Positions 1 to 11,186 of a DNA stretch of 64,000 bases are shown here, piece by piece; position 1 is the stretch's first letter; the number at the start of each line of letters is the position of its first letter. This DNA is from Hymenochaete sp. R1 (taxonomy: Eukaryota > Basidiomycota > Agaricomycetes > Hymenochaetales > Hymenochaetaceae): the NCBI GenBank assembly GCA_019400425.1, contig JAFREE010000001.1, forward strand, positions 248,001-312,000, given 5' to 3'. Position numbers and translations under genes: made by a program. The notes under the pieces were generated by a model, which saw only the letters and a list, made by a program, of their open reading frames with translations, did no database searches and had not been told where the DNA came from.

Positions 1-3000
1 GGTTCGATATCATCGGAAATCAGGTAGGGGTGCTGCAAGCATCTATACAATAAAATGAGTATACTATATACACCAGAAAGAATTTATGAGTACATACTTT
101 CTCAATTGCATGAGCATGTTCTTCAGAGACGATCTTTGTACATAAGACTTGTTCACTCGCGTATTCGAGGAGTCAAGGTGCAAGTTTTTCAGTACGGAAA
201 AGTTCTTGCCTACAGGTAAAAGTCATGAGATAATGGAGTAAAGTCATAGAACGTAACGTACTGAGTATCGACTTGTAGACTTCCTTTTGAAGAGGCGACA
301 TCGAAAGCGGGACGATGATCTCATTCTGACGCGAATGTTAGTCAAGGCAAACGTGTCATAAAGCCTCGGGGGACTGACCTTTGGGGGCAAGTCGAGGACG
401 TCTGATTTGACGCGTCGAAGGAAGTATGGTCTAGAACAACCATTTAGCACCAATTAATACCCGAAAAAAGCAGTTCATAGAGGCCTTACCGTAATCGCTC
501 ATGCATGTCTTTGATGCGCTCTTCATCGAGTTCTTGAAACTCCCTTTCAAGACCTTCAAGATCCCGCCAATTCACCGGGTCCAAGAAGTTCATGAGATTA
601 AACAGCTCGCGAATGTTGTTGTTTAGAGGTGTCTAAATCATGATGTCAGATTATCTTTAACACCGGAACAGCCTGGAAAGGTACCCCGGTCATAATGATA
701 CGATGACATGACGCCAGCTCGTTTAACCTTTTGAATATAACAGACGAATCATTCTTCACTGATAAATTCGCTCAGTTAATTCGGGAAATAGAGCGTTCCG
801 AACTTACATCTCTGGCCTTCGTCGACAACTAAAACCTCCCATCTCGGAACCTTTTTGAAAACCTCATTGAAGTCCTTGCTCATGGTAATACTCTCATACG
901 TTGTCACAAGTACATGATATTTCGCCCCAGTTGTTCCTGGTTCGACTTGTTGATGGCGGAGTTCGTACTTTTTAATGACTTCTCGAGACTTCTGCTCCCC
1001 ATAAAATGGCACGACACGCATGTTGGGAGCCCATCGTTCGAATTCTCGGACCCAATTCGTAATTGTGGGATTTGGGACAACGACCAAAGCGGGCGAGACA
1101 CTCAATTTTGCGTGCAGCAGCCCAAGAAATGTAATGATCTGCACGGTTTTGCCCTGGAAACGACTCAGCTCAAAGAAGGGAGCTATGTTTGTTCGCACTC
1201 ACCAGGCCCATCTCATCAGCCAAGATGCAAGCTTGTTGATTGAACCAATTTCGGCATAGCCAATTTACTCCTTGATTCTACTCAAAGTCAGACATCAAAC
1301 ATAAGCATTGTGCGAAACGACTATACCTGGAAAGGCATAAGATTGGAGTTCTGATCTTGACCGATGTCGTATCCGGCACTCTCAGGAATGCCGACGATCG
1401 TCGAATTCCAACGCTGCTGCTTGTTTCGTACTTCGAGGTGTTCAACTTGCTTCGAAGTCAGTTTTGGAATAGTCACGGTTCGGGACACAAGATATCGTGC
1501 GAATGCGTTTTGAAAGTCTTCGTACCCAGCCTCATTCGGTCGAGGAGGGCAATCCCAAGTAGCTTCAAGGCATTACTAACAATGCCGAAGGAAAGGAGAC
1601 TAAATAACGACGTACCATCCTCGTATGGTAGATCGTCCCATTTCATGAAGGCCCAGATGATTCGCCCGTCGTCCTTTTCACTTACTTCGCGTCCAGTCCG
1701 CTCTTCGAAGTCCTCTATCGTCTCCATCACGTTTTGACTGGGTTCTTCACCAAACTTGAATGCCCTATCGTACGTTTCTTGCGCGTCTGGAGAAACATTC
1801 TCGTCGCTGTCATCCTCTATGACTTGTCTACTTTTCTTTGCTTGTTCAGGCGACTTTCCCTTCAACGGTGACCATATTCTGACATCCAATACACGTTCGA
1901 TCCGTCTCCAAAGAGGCTGTATCCTCGCTTCGGCATCCCGAATGGGAGGAGGAGGTCCATCGAGTTTCTGCTTGCCTCCATCGGCTTCGACGGACGCAGC
2001 TCTGGAAGTTTCATCTTCGGTAGTGAAGAGTGAAGCACCATGGAAATCAATCGCTTTTGGTGTAGATTTCCCTTCCAGAGCACCTTGAACGAGTTCAACT
2101 TTGGGACCTTGAACGTAGAAGTTCTTGATTCGTGCATAGTTCGTTGATACGAGCCACATATGAGGCACCCACTGTAAGCGTCGATAACTCCTACCTACCC
2201 ACTTCACTAGGTATTCTCGAGGGAGGTTGATTTTGAGATTTGGAACCTCCGAGGATTGCGTATACTTGTCAACAGCATCGGCGGGTGAAGGCCGCCAAGC
2301 AATGATCTTGTCCAAAGGAAAAACATATGAAGCACAATCACCGCATTGCCACTGGTTGTCATTCTGGACGTATATTGCTTTCTCTTCTGCCGAAAACTCG
2401 TCGTCGTCATCGTCACTCAAACGAAGATGGGCATAGTGTGCGATCCGCTTGCAGGATATGCATCGGAAAAGGAGTTCGTCAGAGACTGTCCGCTTTACTG
2501 GCAATGTCTCCCCGTCGGGTTGTTCAGTTGGCTCAGAGCTTTCCGGCTCGATGGCGACTTCATTGCAGCCCATGCATATCGCACCCTTTGAACAAGAACC
2601 GCATACAAATTCTGTCGTCTCGTCCGTGTCGAGTTCACGAAACGTCCGTTCACCGCCTTCGCTCTCCTGTCTGGCTCGGATTGCCCGTGAGATATCATCC
2701 CTTTGAGTCCTTGCTAGACAACGCCAATGCGCAGATACGCAGCACTTCATGCTGGGGACAAACAATTAGAATTCCTCCTGTAAGCGAGACTGAAAGTTGA
2801 CATACCATCTCACCCATCCACCCAGATTGAAGTAGTGCTCCTCTTCGTCCTCGGAGAAATCGTCTTCAGACTTCTTCTTCCTCTTTCCCGTTTTTCGTTT
2901 CAGTTTTTGAAGCAATTTCTGGGCAGCCTCCCTCCCGCATTTCTCGCACGTATCACGGTGTCTCTGCAAGGGTGCCTTCTCGGAGTCAGAGGCGTACAAA

Positions 3001-4006
3001 TCCTCCATCTGACGCACCCGCCCATACTCAGGCTTTGGTCCCTTTTTCTTACGTTCTTTCTTCTTCGCCGGCCTACCCGACTCCGAATACGCGTCATCGC
3101 TGGACACCTCGATGACACCGTCGTCTTTAAAATCGTCGTCGCTCACATCGTTGTGCATTCTCCTGTTTGGTTGTCTCCGCAGGCTTCGCCGCGTGCCTTC
3201 CCTTTCTGACGCAAGGGAGAGCATGTCTTCATCTGACTCGGCCATGCTCCCATCGTTAAGTGTGCTGCGACTCGATCGCATTTTTGCACGCCGCATGGGC
3301 AAGTGTCGCATGTATCCGAATTCATCGTCAGAGTCATTCTCAACAGCGTCACTCTCTTCTGATTCCAGGTCCGGATTTCTATGGCGTCTTGGTTTCATGC
3401 TTTGCGGAGGAGAGATTCGGTCTTTGGGATGAATACGGCTGGAGTTGGGTACAATACGTTTGATTTCTCCAGCTTTCTTCCTTTGTTCTGGAATATATTT
3501 CAGTACGGCACCATACACGAGGACAGTAGCACAATACCGTATTCTTCATAGAGCTCAGGATAGCTCGTAATGAACCGCCAGTCCTCTTTCTACCCATACC
3601 AGCATATAATTAACGCAACGTCGCATCAAAAGGAGGAGATCGCACGTACCTTTCGTACAATGGTATCACCATACTCCGCGTAAAGCCAAAGTGTCCCATT
3701 ATGCTCATACTCTCCAACAATCTCCACAATCCTATCTTTATCTTCCGCTTCCTGGTCAGCCTGTTCCCACCCGCCAGGTATAGGATGGAACTCCGAAAGC
3801 CTCTTTTCACTAAGCTCAGACACCAAGACGCAAATATTCGCGTCGAACGCGTCCTCTGACTCTCCTTGACGCGTTTCGGCGTTCTCGACCTCCATGGCTT
3901 CTTCGTAGAGTTCTGGCTCTGGCGCGGCCGAGGCCGGCCCGTGTTGCGGTGAGCCCATGGGTGGGAAAAGAGAATCGAGTTCTACAGCCTCGGAGCTTGA
4001 GGCCAT
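1..4006 (-). CDS. CHD/Mit1-like SNF2-family chromatin remodelling ATPase, 3' end cut by the window edge
   Basis: This is a nuclear ATP-dependent nucleosome remodeller of the CHD3/Mi-2 (fission yeast Mit1) type. Exons read right to left: 4006-3650, 3589-3538, 3487-2806, 2751-1616, 1562-1327, 1277-1203, 1153-808, 758-685, 632-490, 430-379, 325-262, 209-98, 42-<1; every junction keeps frame. Seen in order: an acidic N-terminus; a Lys/Arg/Asp-rich linker; a Cys/His zinc-binding block at about residues 364-505 (several CxxC pairs, PHD-like); a chromodomain-like segment around 540-565 ([17 protein letters not shown]); a second one near [18 protein letters not shown]; then the SNF2 ATPase with [11 protein letters not shown] (Walker A, split by an intron), a DEGQ box in place of [24 protein letters not shown], and the conserved CLQHPYLI. 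The ATG at 4006 is the first Met of the open frame. The helicase C-terminal lobe lies outside the window. Confidence 0.9.
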
Positions 4007-4490
4007 AGTGTTGCGCTGTTGTTCGACGAGCGAAGAAAGAACAGGCAACGCACACAATGGGCAACGCGAGAAAATGTAATGAGTGAAAGGAAGGCAGGAG
4101 TAAGCGAGACCGCGTCGCGCGCGTCTTTTTCTCACGCTCGCTTGCGTAGTCCTTTCTTGACTTCTCAATTTTATTTTTCCGAAAAGAAAGGACTTCCTTC
4201 CATTTCTTCAGAGAAAAACCTTGTACCAGCTCAAACACTTTCATGTTCCAGTAAATATAGTATTCGAAAAAAAACACATTGAACTACATGAGACGATAAG
4301 GAATCCTGTGGGTGTTGGGCCATTGACACTTACAACGGGTATTCAAACGACAGGAACAACAGCCGAAAAGAAGAAAAAAGGAGGGAAGGGGGGGGGGGGG
4401 TTGTGGAGGAAGAAAGAAGCAACGTATAGACAGGTATCATATTTATACAAATTTTATTCCGAAATCAAAACGTCCATACTTATTAATAGA
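4007..4490. other. Intergenic region without a gene
   Basis: This lies between the start of the remodeller and the 3' end of the Zn2Cys6 factor. It should hold the remodeller's promoter. It contains a 13-G homopolymer at 4388-4400 and no convincing coding frame. Confidence 0.6.
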
Positions 4491-7400
4491 TCACCAGATT
4501 TGAGGGGGTTGGAAAGTGCGTTGGTCATATTCGGGAGGCATCATGAAAGCTGAAGAGAACATCGTCAGCCCGGGAGTTCGGAGATTTATTATTAGAGAAG
4601 AAGCCGTACCTTCAAGGCCAAGTTGTTGAAGTGAATTACCACCAAGGTTATCCGCTAGCCAGACCGGAAGCTGTTCATTAGCCGTCCCTTCGAATCCGCG
4701 CCATATCTGATCGAGGTTCATGGCATCCGCAGTAAGTTGGGGTTGAATGTTGCCAGGCATATGTCCGGTATGCAGGGAACCATGTTGAGCGTAGTTCCTA
4801 TCGAATGTGGGAGAAACCGGTGGCGCGTGTCCAACTGAGAGCTGGCGCTCGGGCCCTCCTTGGCCTGTCATGTTCGTCGGAGGGCGATGGAGTGTAGGAG
4901 AATGACTCGGCTTTCTCCTCTTGGATTTCTTCAACATGAGAGCTAGAGTATATGCATAGCGACGAGCGGGGACTAGGAGTATCACATTAGTATTTCACTT
5001 CTGCTAAATAGGCGGCAATGGTACTTACTCTCAGAAAGAACGTCTATCAAGCGCTGGACAAGACCGAGGATATCTTTGAGGTCGCACTGGTTGGGGCTTC
5101 ACAACACTAAGAAAATGAACCATGTTAAGAACAGAATGCAGCTTACAAGATACGAGCAATGCGCAACAAGAATGATGCAGTGAATGTTGCAGTAGCATGC
5201 GTATAGTGCACAGCTAAAACAGCGGTCAGAGCAGGCACGGTATGCCGCTAACAATATGCTCACCGTATTTAAGACCTTCTCGGTAAGAGCTTGAGTTAAC
5301 GAAGATAGACAATGCCTGCAGGGATTGGCTGAGACAGTTTTGAGCAAGCTGTTTGAGGTAGGGATGCATGTTTTCCGCGTCTTCCGGACCATTGACATAT
5401 CGCAGTGCATATGCCTTGTGGAACAATTCCGCGAGAATTTGTTGGATCTGAAGACTTTGCCTGTAGAACGCTGATTCACACGGTTAACGAAGACCCATAC
5501 ACCACTTTATAATGCCACCTACCAGCATCTTCATACTTCTGCGAAAAGGCGGAATCCCAAGTCGAGAACCAATTACGGAACTCCGTGTCTGCATCACGGA
5601 GGATCGAGAATAACTGGTCATCAACAGGCTGGTCGGGCAGGAGCCTGTTATGAATCCTCTCCCTGATCGCCATAAGCTCGAGCGTGGAGCAAAGCCGCAT
5701 GTCATCTTGAATAGCGAGCGGATGCTTGAGAAGCAATCTAGAACCCCATATACTCTCGTCGTCTTTAAGAATTGCTGGCCGGCCTGTTCCATATGACATT
5801 CTGAGCAAATGGTTCAATACATTTCGCATTAATGTTACAAAAAGTATACACTTACTGGTGCTCAAAAAGGTAGAGGCAGAACCAGATACGAGATGCCACA
5901 ATTAGCTTCCTGTCATCAGGTCCAGTCGTGGCCTTTCCGCTCTCAATACGCCTCATGAGCTTAGGCCACGCCTGGTGCATCGCTAAACATATGGTATCAG
6001 TCAGGAACACAACGGCCAAAATCGGTCAAAGCACTTACACAGCTCGGCGGCCATGCGTACAGCGTGGCCACCACTCAGCCAGCCATTGTCCGACCAGCCA
6101 CTTACGAGAACTGCCGGACGAACGAGCGTCAATGTCTTTGGTTTCTATATATAGACTGGAAGGTGTTGTTCTCACTCATGGCCTGGACCGCCTCCTGCCT
6201 CGTGACAGGTGCGAAAAGAGTAGCGCAAGAAATGGTCTGGACATCTTCTAAACACTTCAAGTAGGTTTCGCTTGGGTCGCCTACAGAAACGATCTCGATC
6301 AGAGATCTTTGGAAATGCATCCGAGTCCCACCTACCTCCACCATCCCGAACTCTTGCTGCCACCATACAAACAGCATCGAAGGCGAAAGGCGACCTATCA
6401 TGCAGGGATTCGTATGTGTCGAAATTCGAATCAAAGACAGGCAGGAAAGTCGAGCATCCCGCATAATAACTAATGAAATATTATCAAAATCAATACCAGC
6501 AATACGGGATCGAACTTTAAACGTACATCTTAAAGAGCTCTCGCGCCTCCTGCTCCGTGATAATCTTCTTCGTCACGACTGTTCCAAAGGGCCGGTGAGA
6601 TCATTTATAAGATAAAGAATCAAGACTCACCATCCGTAAAGGTCACCCGATGTTGCGTCTTTCGGCGTTTGGATGGCTTCATGCGTTTGGGATCAGGAGA
6701 AGATGATCTCTGGCGACTACTTGGCTCGCTATTCTCCCCGCTCTCCTATTGGCAAGACGTGTCATTCGAGCAACATCCAAGAACGGATAATTGATACTCG
6801 CCTGAGCGGCCCTTTCCGCCGCGACGTCAGCAAGTCCCCGTAAGACCTCCCACGGCGCGACCAACCCCTTCGACGGCAACTCTCCATTATCGTCTTCTTC
6901 ATCGTCACTGTTGTTTGAGCTCGTCACATTTGAGGATGCGCCTGCTTTACGTTTCGGCGAGCGGTATCCCGATGCGACGTGCAGATTCGTTGGTTTTGAT
7001 GTATGCTGGCGCGGTGAAGTCGAAGCACCTTCGCCCGAATTATATCTCATAGATGACACATTTGATTGGGGCATCTGACGCGTGTTGATGTCTGGGAAAG
7101 ACGATATAGGGGGGAGAGTTGGGCCCTGGGCCGAAGACTGGTACATCATATTGGCAGCATAAGGACCATTCGGAGGTGGGAGCTGGGATGGATGAGGCTC
7201 GACTCGCTGTCCGGACGTTGCACCTTGTGATGGACTCCTGTACGGCATACCCATAGTGGGTCTACCAGCAGTTCTTGAGTGCGCGGGACTAATCATGGGA
7301 GGTAACACGTTTTGGCCTGGGTATCCTGTTTCGGCATTGGGGTTCCCGGAGTCCACCATTATCGGCGTCGCTGTCGTCGGGGTCGACATGGCAGGAGAAG

Positions 7401-8113
7401 CACTGGCATAGGTGGCTGGCGATGACCTGAAGTGAGGATTGTTACTTTGGCTCGACGATGGTGGCGCACCCGTTCGGAGTTGCTGGACAAGCTCTGCAAG
7501 AGTAGAATGAATAGCGACCTGCGTGCGTTGGAGGTCTGCAACAGACGTCTCGATTGCCTTGATGCGTCTTTTAAAACAAGGTTTGAATCGTATTGACCAT
7601 TCATAGCAAAATTCGCAACACGTTAAAAGAACTCACTCGAGTCCGGCTTCACCCGTCAGCGTCGGTTCCCTCGATGGCTTCTCGAACAGGCATTCGAGCC
7701 CAGCATGTCGACAACGACGACAGGGAGGTTTGTCTGCTCCCTCGCATCTCATTTTTTGCTTCCGGCAGGCATTCTATGGAGACGCGAGATGAGAACTGTT
7801 GGCGCATGCAGTCGAATTTAAAGACACGTACGCAGGCACCTAGCATACATTCGCACAAAGGGCGTAGAGTCCATAAAAGAAATCACGAAAAGAAAAGAAA
7901 GATATATTGTGAGCACGAGCAAACAATGAAAATGAAAGAGGAGGAGTAAGCGCCCGGAGGGAGGGGAGACTCACGAGGGACACGGTTGAGGGGTTTGGGT
8001 TTTCGCTCCTCCTTGTCCAAGCCAAAGGAGTCGTCGGCGCTGGATGGCTCCTGTCTTTTGATCTGTACGCCATTGTTTGTGGCATTCACGGAAGGCATAG
8101 GAACTCCGCTCAT
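4491..8113 (-). CDS. Zn2Cys6 fungal-specific transcription factor, 898 residues, 16 exons
   Basis: This is a nuclear DNA-binding regulator; its targets cannot be told from sequence. Exons: 8113-7975, 7839-7832 (8 nt), 7773-7637, 7567-6802, 6745-6631, 6578-6527, 6469-6336, 6280-6176, 6110-6039, 5982-5856, 5800-5523, 5470-5264, 5213-5147, 5096-5029, 4972-4610, 4549-4491; all phases agree and the total is 2697 nt. The binuclear cluster is complete: C49, C52, C59, C67, C70 and C77, spaced x2, x6, x7, x2, x6 (CRKQKMRC then CRRCRHAGLEC). A linker coiled coil follows (IETSVADLQRTQVAIHSTLA), then a Ser/Pro-rich region, and a Fungal_trans-type middle domain beginning VVTKKIITEQEARELFKIYY with DRSPFAFDAVCMVAARVRD. 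The 8-nt exon supplies the first ligand cysteine. The intron 6746-6801 uses a GC donor. The start is the first Met in frame before the cluster. Confidence 0.9.
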
Positions 8114-8731
8114 GGCTGCAGCGAAAAAGAGAGGAGAAAGGGAGATGGAAGAAGGGGGGAAAGGTACGGGAAGGAGGTGCAGGGAGGGGAGCAAGGGAGG
8201 CCCAAGGCCTAGGGAAAGGAAGGGAAGCCGGGCAAATAAATGGGCGACTTCGTCCGCTGATTCCGATAACAGACTGCGAACGAGACTGAATTACTACCGC
8301 TCAGTCGACCAGCGTCGAGCTGATGAACGTCGTCAGTCAATACTAACAGTCAAGAGCAGAAAAATCAGTCGAGAAAAACAGAAAACAAAAACAAAAAAAG
8401 CGTCTCTGGAGAAGGGGGATGGGGATGAACACCTCCGGAGAGGACAACAACGAACGTCCCCGGGAAAGCTTAGCCTAAGTCAGCCAGTAGCCATTTGATG
8501 ATTACGTCAAAGCATGCGGGGCAGGAAATATCATGCATGTTAATTATCATCTGCATCCGTACTCTCATCTCATCTCTAGCTTGTATCATATATCCTCAAC
8601 AGCTTCAAGTTTCCCGGAATCGACGCACTGATCTTCACCTACACCAGCAGCTGAGCTCGTTTCAATCTCATTTCAGATCCGATAAATTCGGCAAGGAATC
8701 GCACTCGTCCTCAGACTGGCGCAGTGCATAC
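8114..8731. promoter_or_regulatory. Divergent intergenic region (TF / CCDC97-like)
   Basis: This 618-nt region separates two divergently transcribed genes and should hold both promoters. The part next to the TF start is strongly purine-rich on the + strand (8120-8230). No TATA box is convincing. Confidence 0.45.
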
Positions 8732-9587
8732 ATGTCTGTCTCTAATAGTCGAAGTGAATTAGGCCAACTACATCCTCCTGACATCGACAAAGTAATATTC
8801 AAATATCTGGCTCTAGACGATGGCTACCAACCCAGACCATCGACGGACCCCATACAGTTCCTCCAGACCCATCTAAGACAGCTCCCTCCAAACTTACTCC
8901 ACCTCTTCTCGTCCAGAACATCTCCAAAACAGCGCGCAAGCGTTGCCGTCATACGCAACCGCCGGCAGAAATACGCGAGCTCAGATCCACCAGACCTCGA
9001 TACTGACCTGGCCAGAAACACGTGGCCGGAGCTGTGGCAAGGCCAGTAAGACCCAGGCAGGATCAGACGGCAACAGGCTGAAGTGAATGCCGACGAGAAA
9101 AGTTGGGCGCAGACCCAGTTTCTTGGAGGTCACAAACAACATGTAGGCAAACTAGGAGGTCTGTTAGGTATGTCTCCTTCTTCGGTTGAGCATTTCCACT
9201 TCATAGCCGACCCGTCAAATCCAGGCGATTACGCGGAGGAGAGAACAGCTGAAACACTGCGAAGTCAGAGTCGGCTTGTACAGCAAACTGACTTTGTCCC
9301 AGAAGAAGAAAGCGACTCGGACAAAGAAGACTCGGATCACTTCAACGTCCCGGAGGACCCCCCAGAGGACCTGCGAGAAACTTTCGAACGTAGAATCAAG
9401 GAACGGTTCATTTACGGCCTCCTTGAAGTGAGTTCTTACTGGTTCTTTGAGTATCTGTGATGGCAGTGAAGCAATTCTCTGGCAGGGTGCAAACTACGAT
9501 TCAGTAGACTGGAGTGAAGCCTGGGATGAGGACAACGATCGAGACGAGGAAGAGAGATGGTTTGACGAGGAAGAAGAGGGAGAGTGA
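8732..9587 (+). CDS. CCDC97-domain (DUF2052) protein
   Basis: This is a small acidic protein of the conserved CCDC97 family. Animal CCDC97 has been associated with spliceosomal SF3B; that link is family knowledge, not visible here. My model is 8732-9045, 9103-9167, 9207-9427, 9486-9587 (233 residues). The N-terminal half carries RASVAVIRNRRQKYASSDPP and DLDTDLARNTWPELWQG. The C-terminal signature is clear: ERRIKERFIYGLLEG, then NYDSVDWSEAWDEDNDRDEE and RWFDEEEEGE before the TGA. Read without the first intron, the frame meets a TAA at 9047-9049. That TAA is embedded in a GTAAGA donor, and a 57-nt intron (9046-9102) removes it, although its acceptor lacks a pyrimidine tract. The 39-nt intron 9168-9206 is in frame and might be retained. 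The start is the first Met before the conserved region; an upstream part of the frame is open. Confidence 0.75.
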
Positions 9588-9871
9588 AATCGTTCCAGGC
9601 AACGTTTACATATCAAATGCGTCGTGGAGTTTTGTGTGCTGCTAAGTTTAACTTACCTGTATTGATATCAAGCAACCTGCTTTATTGTTTAGAAGATATG
9701 ATTTTTTCCGGAATTTTGATCTCGAAGCTCCAGTTTGGGGAATATCGTTTGACCTGGAATGCTGCGAAAAATAAGTACAATCAAAGTAGAGCACAGAAAC
9801 AATCATAACATCTGAAACCACCACAATAAAACACGAATAAGTCATACAAACAAACGCAAAAAAACCCAGCC

Positions 9872-10711
9872 CTATGACTGCTGCGTGAACGGATCCTCGC
9901 TCTCATCCATCGCCTCCCCACCCAGAATAACATCCGTCGTCTGCAACTGAGCCAGGTCGCCCGCACCCTCGAACGGCTCACCATCCGGTCCCAGCTGCGT
10001 CAAGTCAATATCCCCTCCCAGCTCCGGCGGCACCTGCAGCGACATGCTTGGATCCTGCTCAAGCGTCACAGGACCGTCCTCCTCACCTACACCTTCGCCA
10101 GCCGTGTCACCTTCCACATCGACCTCCCCGTCCACATTCGCTTCAGACACCGACACCGACATAGGCGCCGGGTTCAACGACAACGAAGCTGGCGCCGACT
10201 CATCCTTCCCAACCTCCCCGTCTTCTCCCTCATCTCCACCCACCTCGTCCGGCGGAGGCGAGTCCGGGACAATCGACATGGATAGAGGATGCGGTTTGGG
10301 GGCTTGAGGCGCAGGTGTTGCGTCTTCTGGTTCGTTGGGCAGCGTGACGGGCTCTGAAACGGCCCGTGAGGCAGATTCGGGAGCAACGGACGTGTCTTGC
10401 TCAATATCATCGTCTCCTTCGTTCGTCTCTTGTTCGGCGTCAGGTAGTGGCGCAAGAGGCAAGTCGGGTTCTTCCTCGTCGTCACTGAAGTGCTAGCACA
10501 TGGTCATCAGTTGGGTGTAAATCATATTCATAGAGAGGAATCTCACGGGTTTCGCCTCGCTTTTGACCCATCTGTAGACTTTCACTTTTGAGCCGGGCAC
10601 GTCTGGCAGAGTGGTCCATTCCTTGACCCAGCATGGCACGGGTTGCATAAGCTGCCTTCTTGCTGCCTCCGTAGTCGCGATGCTGATTCCAATACGTCGC
10701 CTCGTTGACAT
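9872..10711 (-). CDS. BCL7-like N-terminal domain protein, 261 residues
   Basis: There are two exons, 10711-10547 and 10492-9872, joined in phase 0. The N-terminal 55 residues contain a basic stretch followed by CWVKEWTTLPDVPGSKVKVY and RWVKSEAKP. This matches the layout of the BCL7 N-terminus (W-K-K-W ... I-K-W-V), a subunit family of animal SWI/SNF complexes. The rest is acidic and Pro/Ser/Glu-rich and probably disordered, ending in DESEDPFTQQS. If the match is right, the protein acts in the nucleus with a chromatin remodeller. The identification rests on one short motif, so the family call is moderate while the gene model is firmer. Its 3' end converges on the CCDC97-like gene 284 nt away, and its start faces the tRNA region. 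Confidence 0.6.
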
Positions 10712-10959
10712 TTTTAAGAAAATTTACCCTGGCAGACAAGAAAAGTACAGAAACTAGATAGCAGTACTGGAAGTCGAGATAGAGCAAGTTCGTTGAATGA
10801 ACGCGACCACGCGATTACGCGACTCGACTACTTTCTTGCACCACGTGGCTCACTGACAAGCACATCCTTCCTGACTCCCTTCCTTTAACTTTGTAACACT
10901 GTATACAAGGTCCATGAAGCACCTTACGGTTCATGAATACCTTCCGATGAAGGCTGAGC

Positions 10960-10964
10960 AAAAA
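10960..10964 (-). terminator. RNA polymerase III T-run after tRNA-Arg
   Basis: Five consecutive T on the minus strand start about 14 nt downstream of the tRNA 3' end. This is the expected pol III stop signal; an earlier TTT lies between. Confidence 0.6.
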
Positions 10965-10977
10965 CAATAAAGGGAGT

Positions 10978-11059
10978 CGACCACGGCAGGATTCGAACAT
11001 GCAACCTCTGGCTAATCCATACCGGAAACCAGTGTCATAAACCATTAGACTACGCGGCC
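10978..11059 (-). tRNA. tRNA-Arg(CCG) with a short anticodon-loop intron
   Basis: Read on the minus strand from 11059, the 7-bp acceptor stem GGCCGCG pairs with CGTGGTC, with two G-T wobbles. The D arm is GTCTAATGGTTTATGAC and the anticodon stem is CTGGT/GCCAG. The anticodon CCG is at 11025-11023, flanked by T33 and G37, and the T loop is TTCGAAT. An 8-nt intron (11021-11014) sits directly after base 37, the canonical position for nuclear tRNA introns. The acceptor matches the eukaryotic tRNA-Arg(CCG) pattern. One T-stem pair is mismatched (T52/C62). CCA is not encoded, as expected. Confidence 0.85.
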
Positions 11060-11186
11060 CCGACTGCACTGAGCTTTATAAAACTTGTCAAACAGCAGCA
11101 CTTGTAAATAAACCTGAATTTTATTAAAATGCTTGTAACTTCAAGTTGAAGGGTGCGGTTATAATCAAGTTCGCCAGAATAATAAT

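Noticed and set aside
9047..9049. CCDC97-like gene as a pseudogene
   Set aside because: The only lesion is a TAA that lies inside a good splice donor. The rest of the frame and the family signature are intact.
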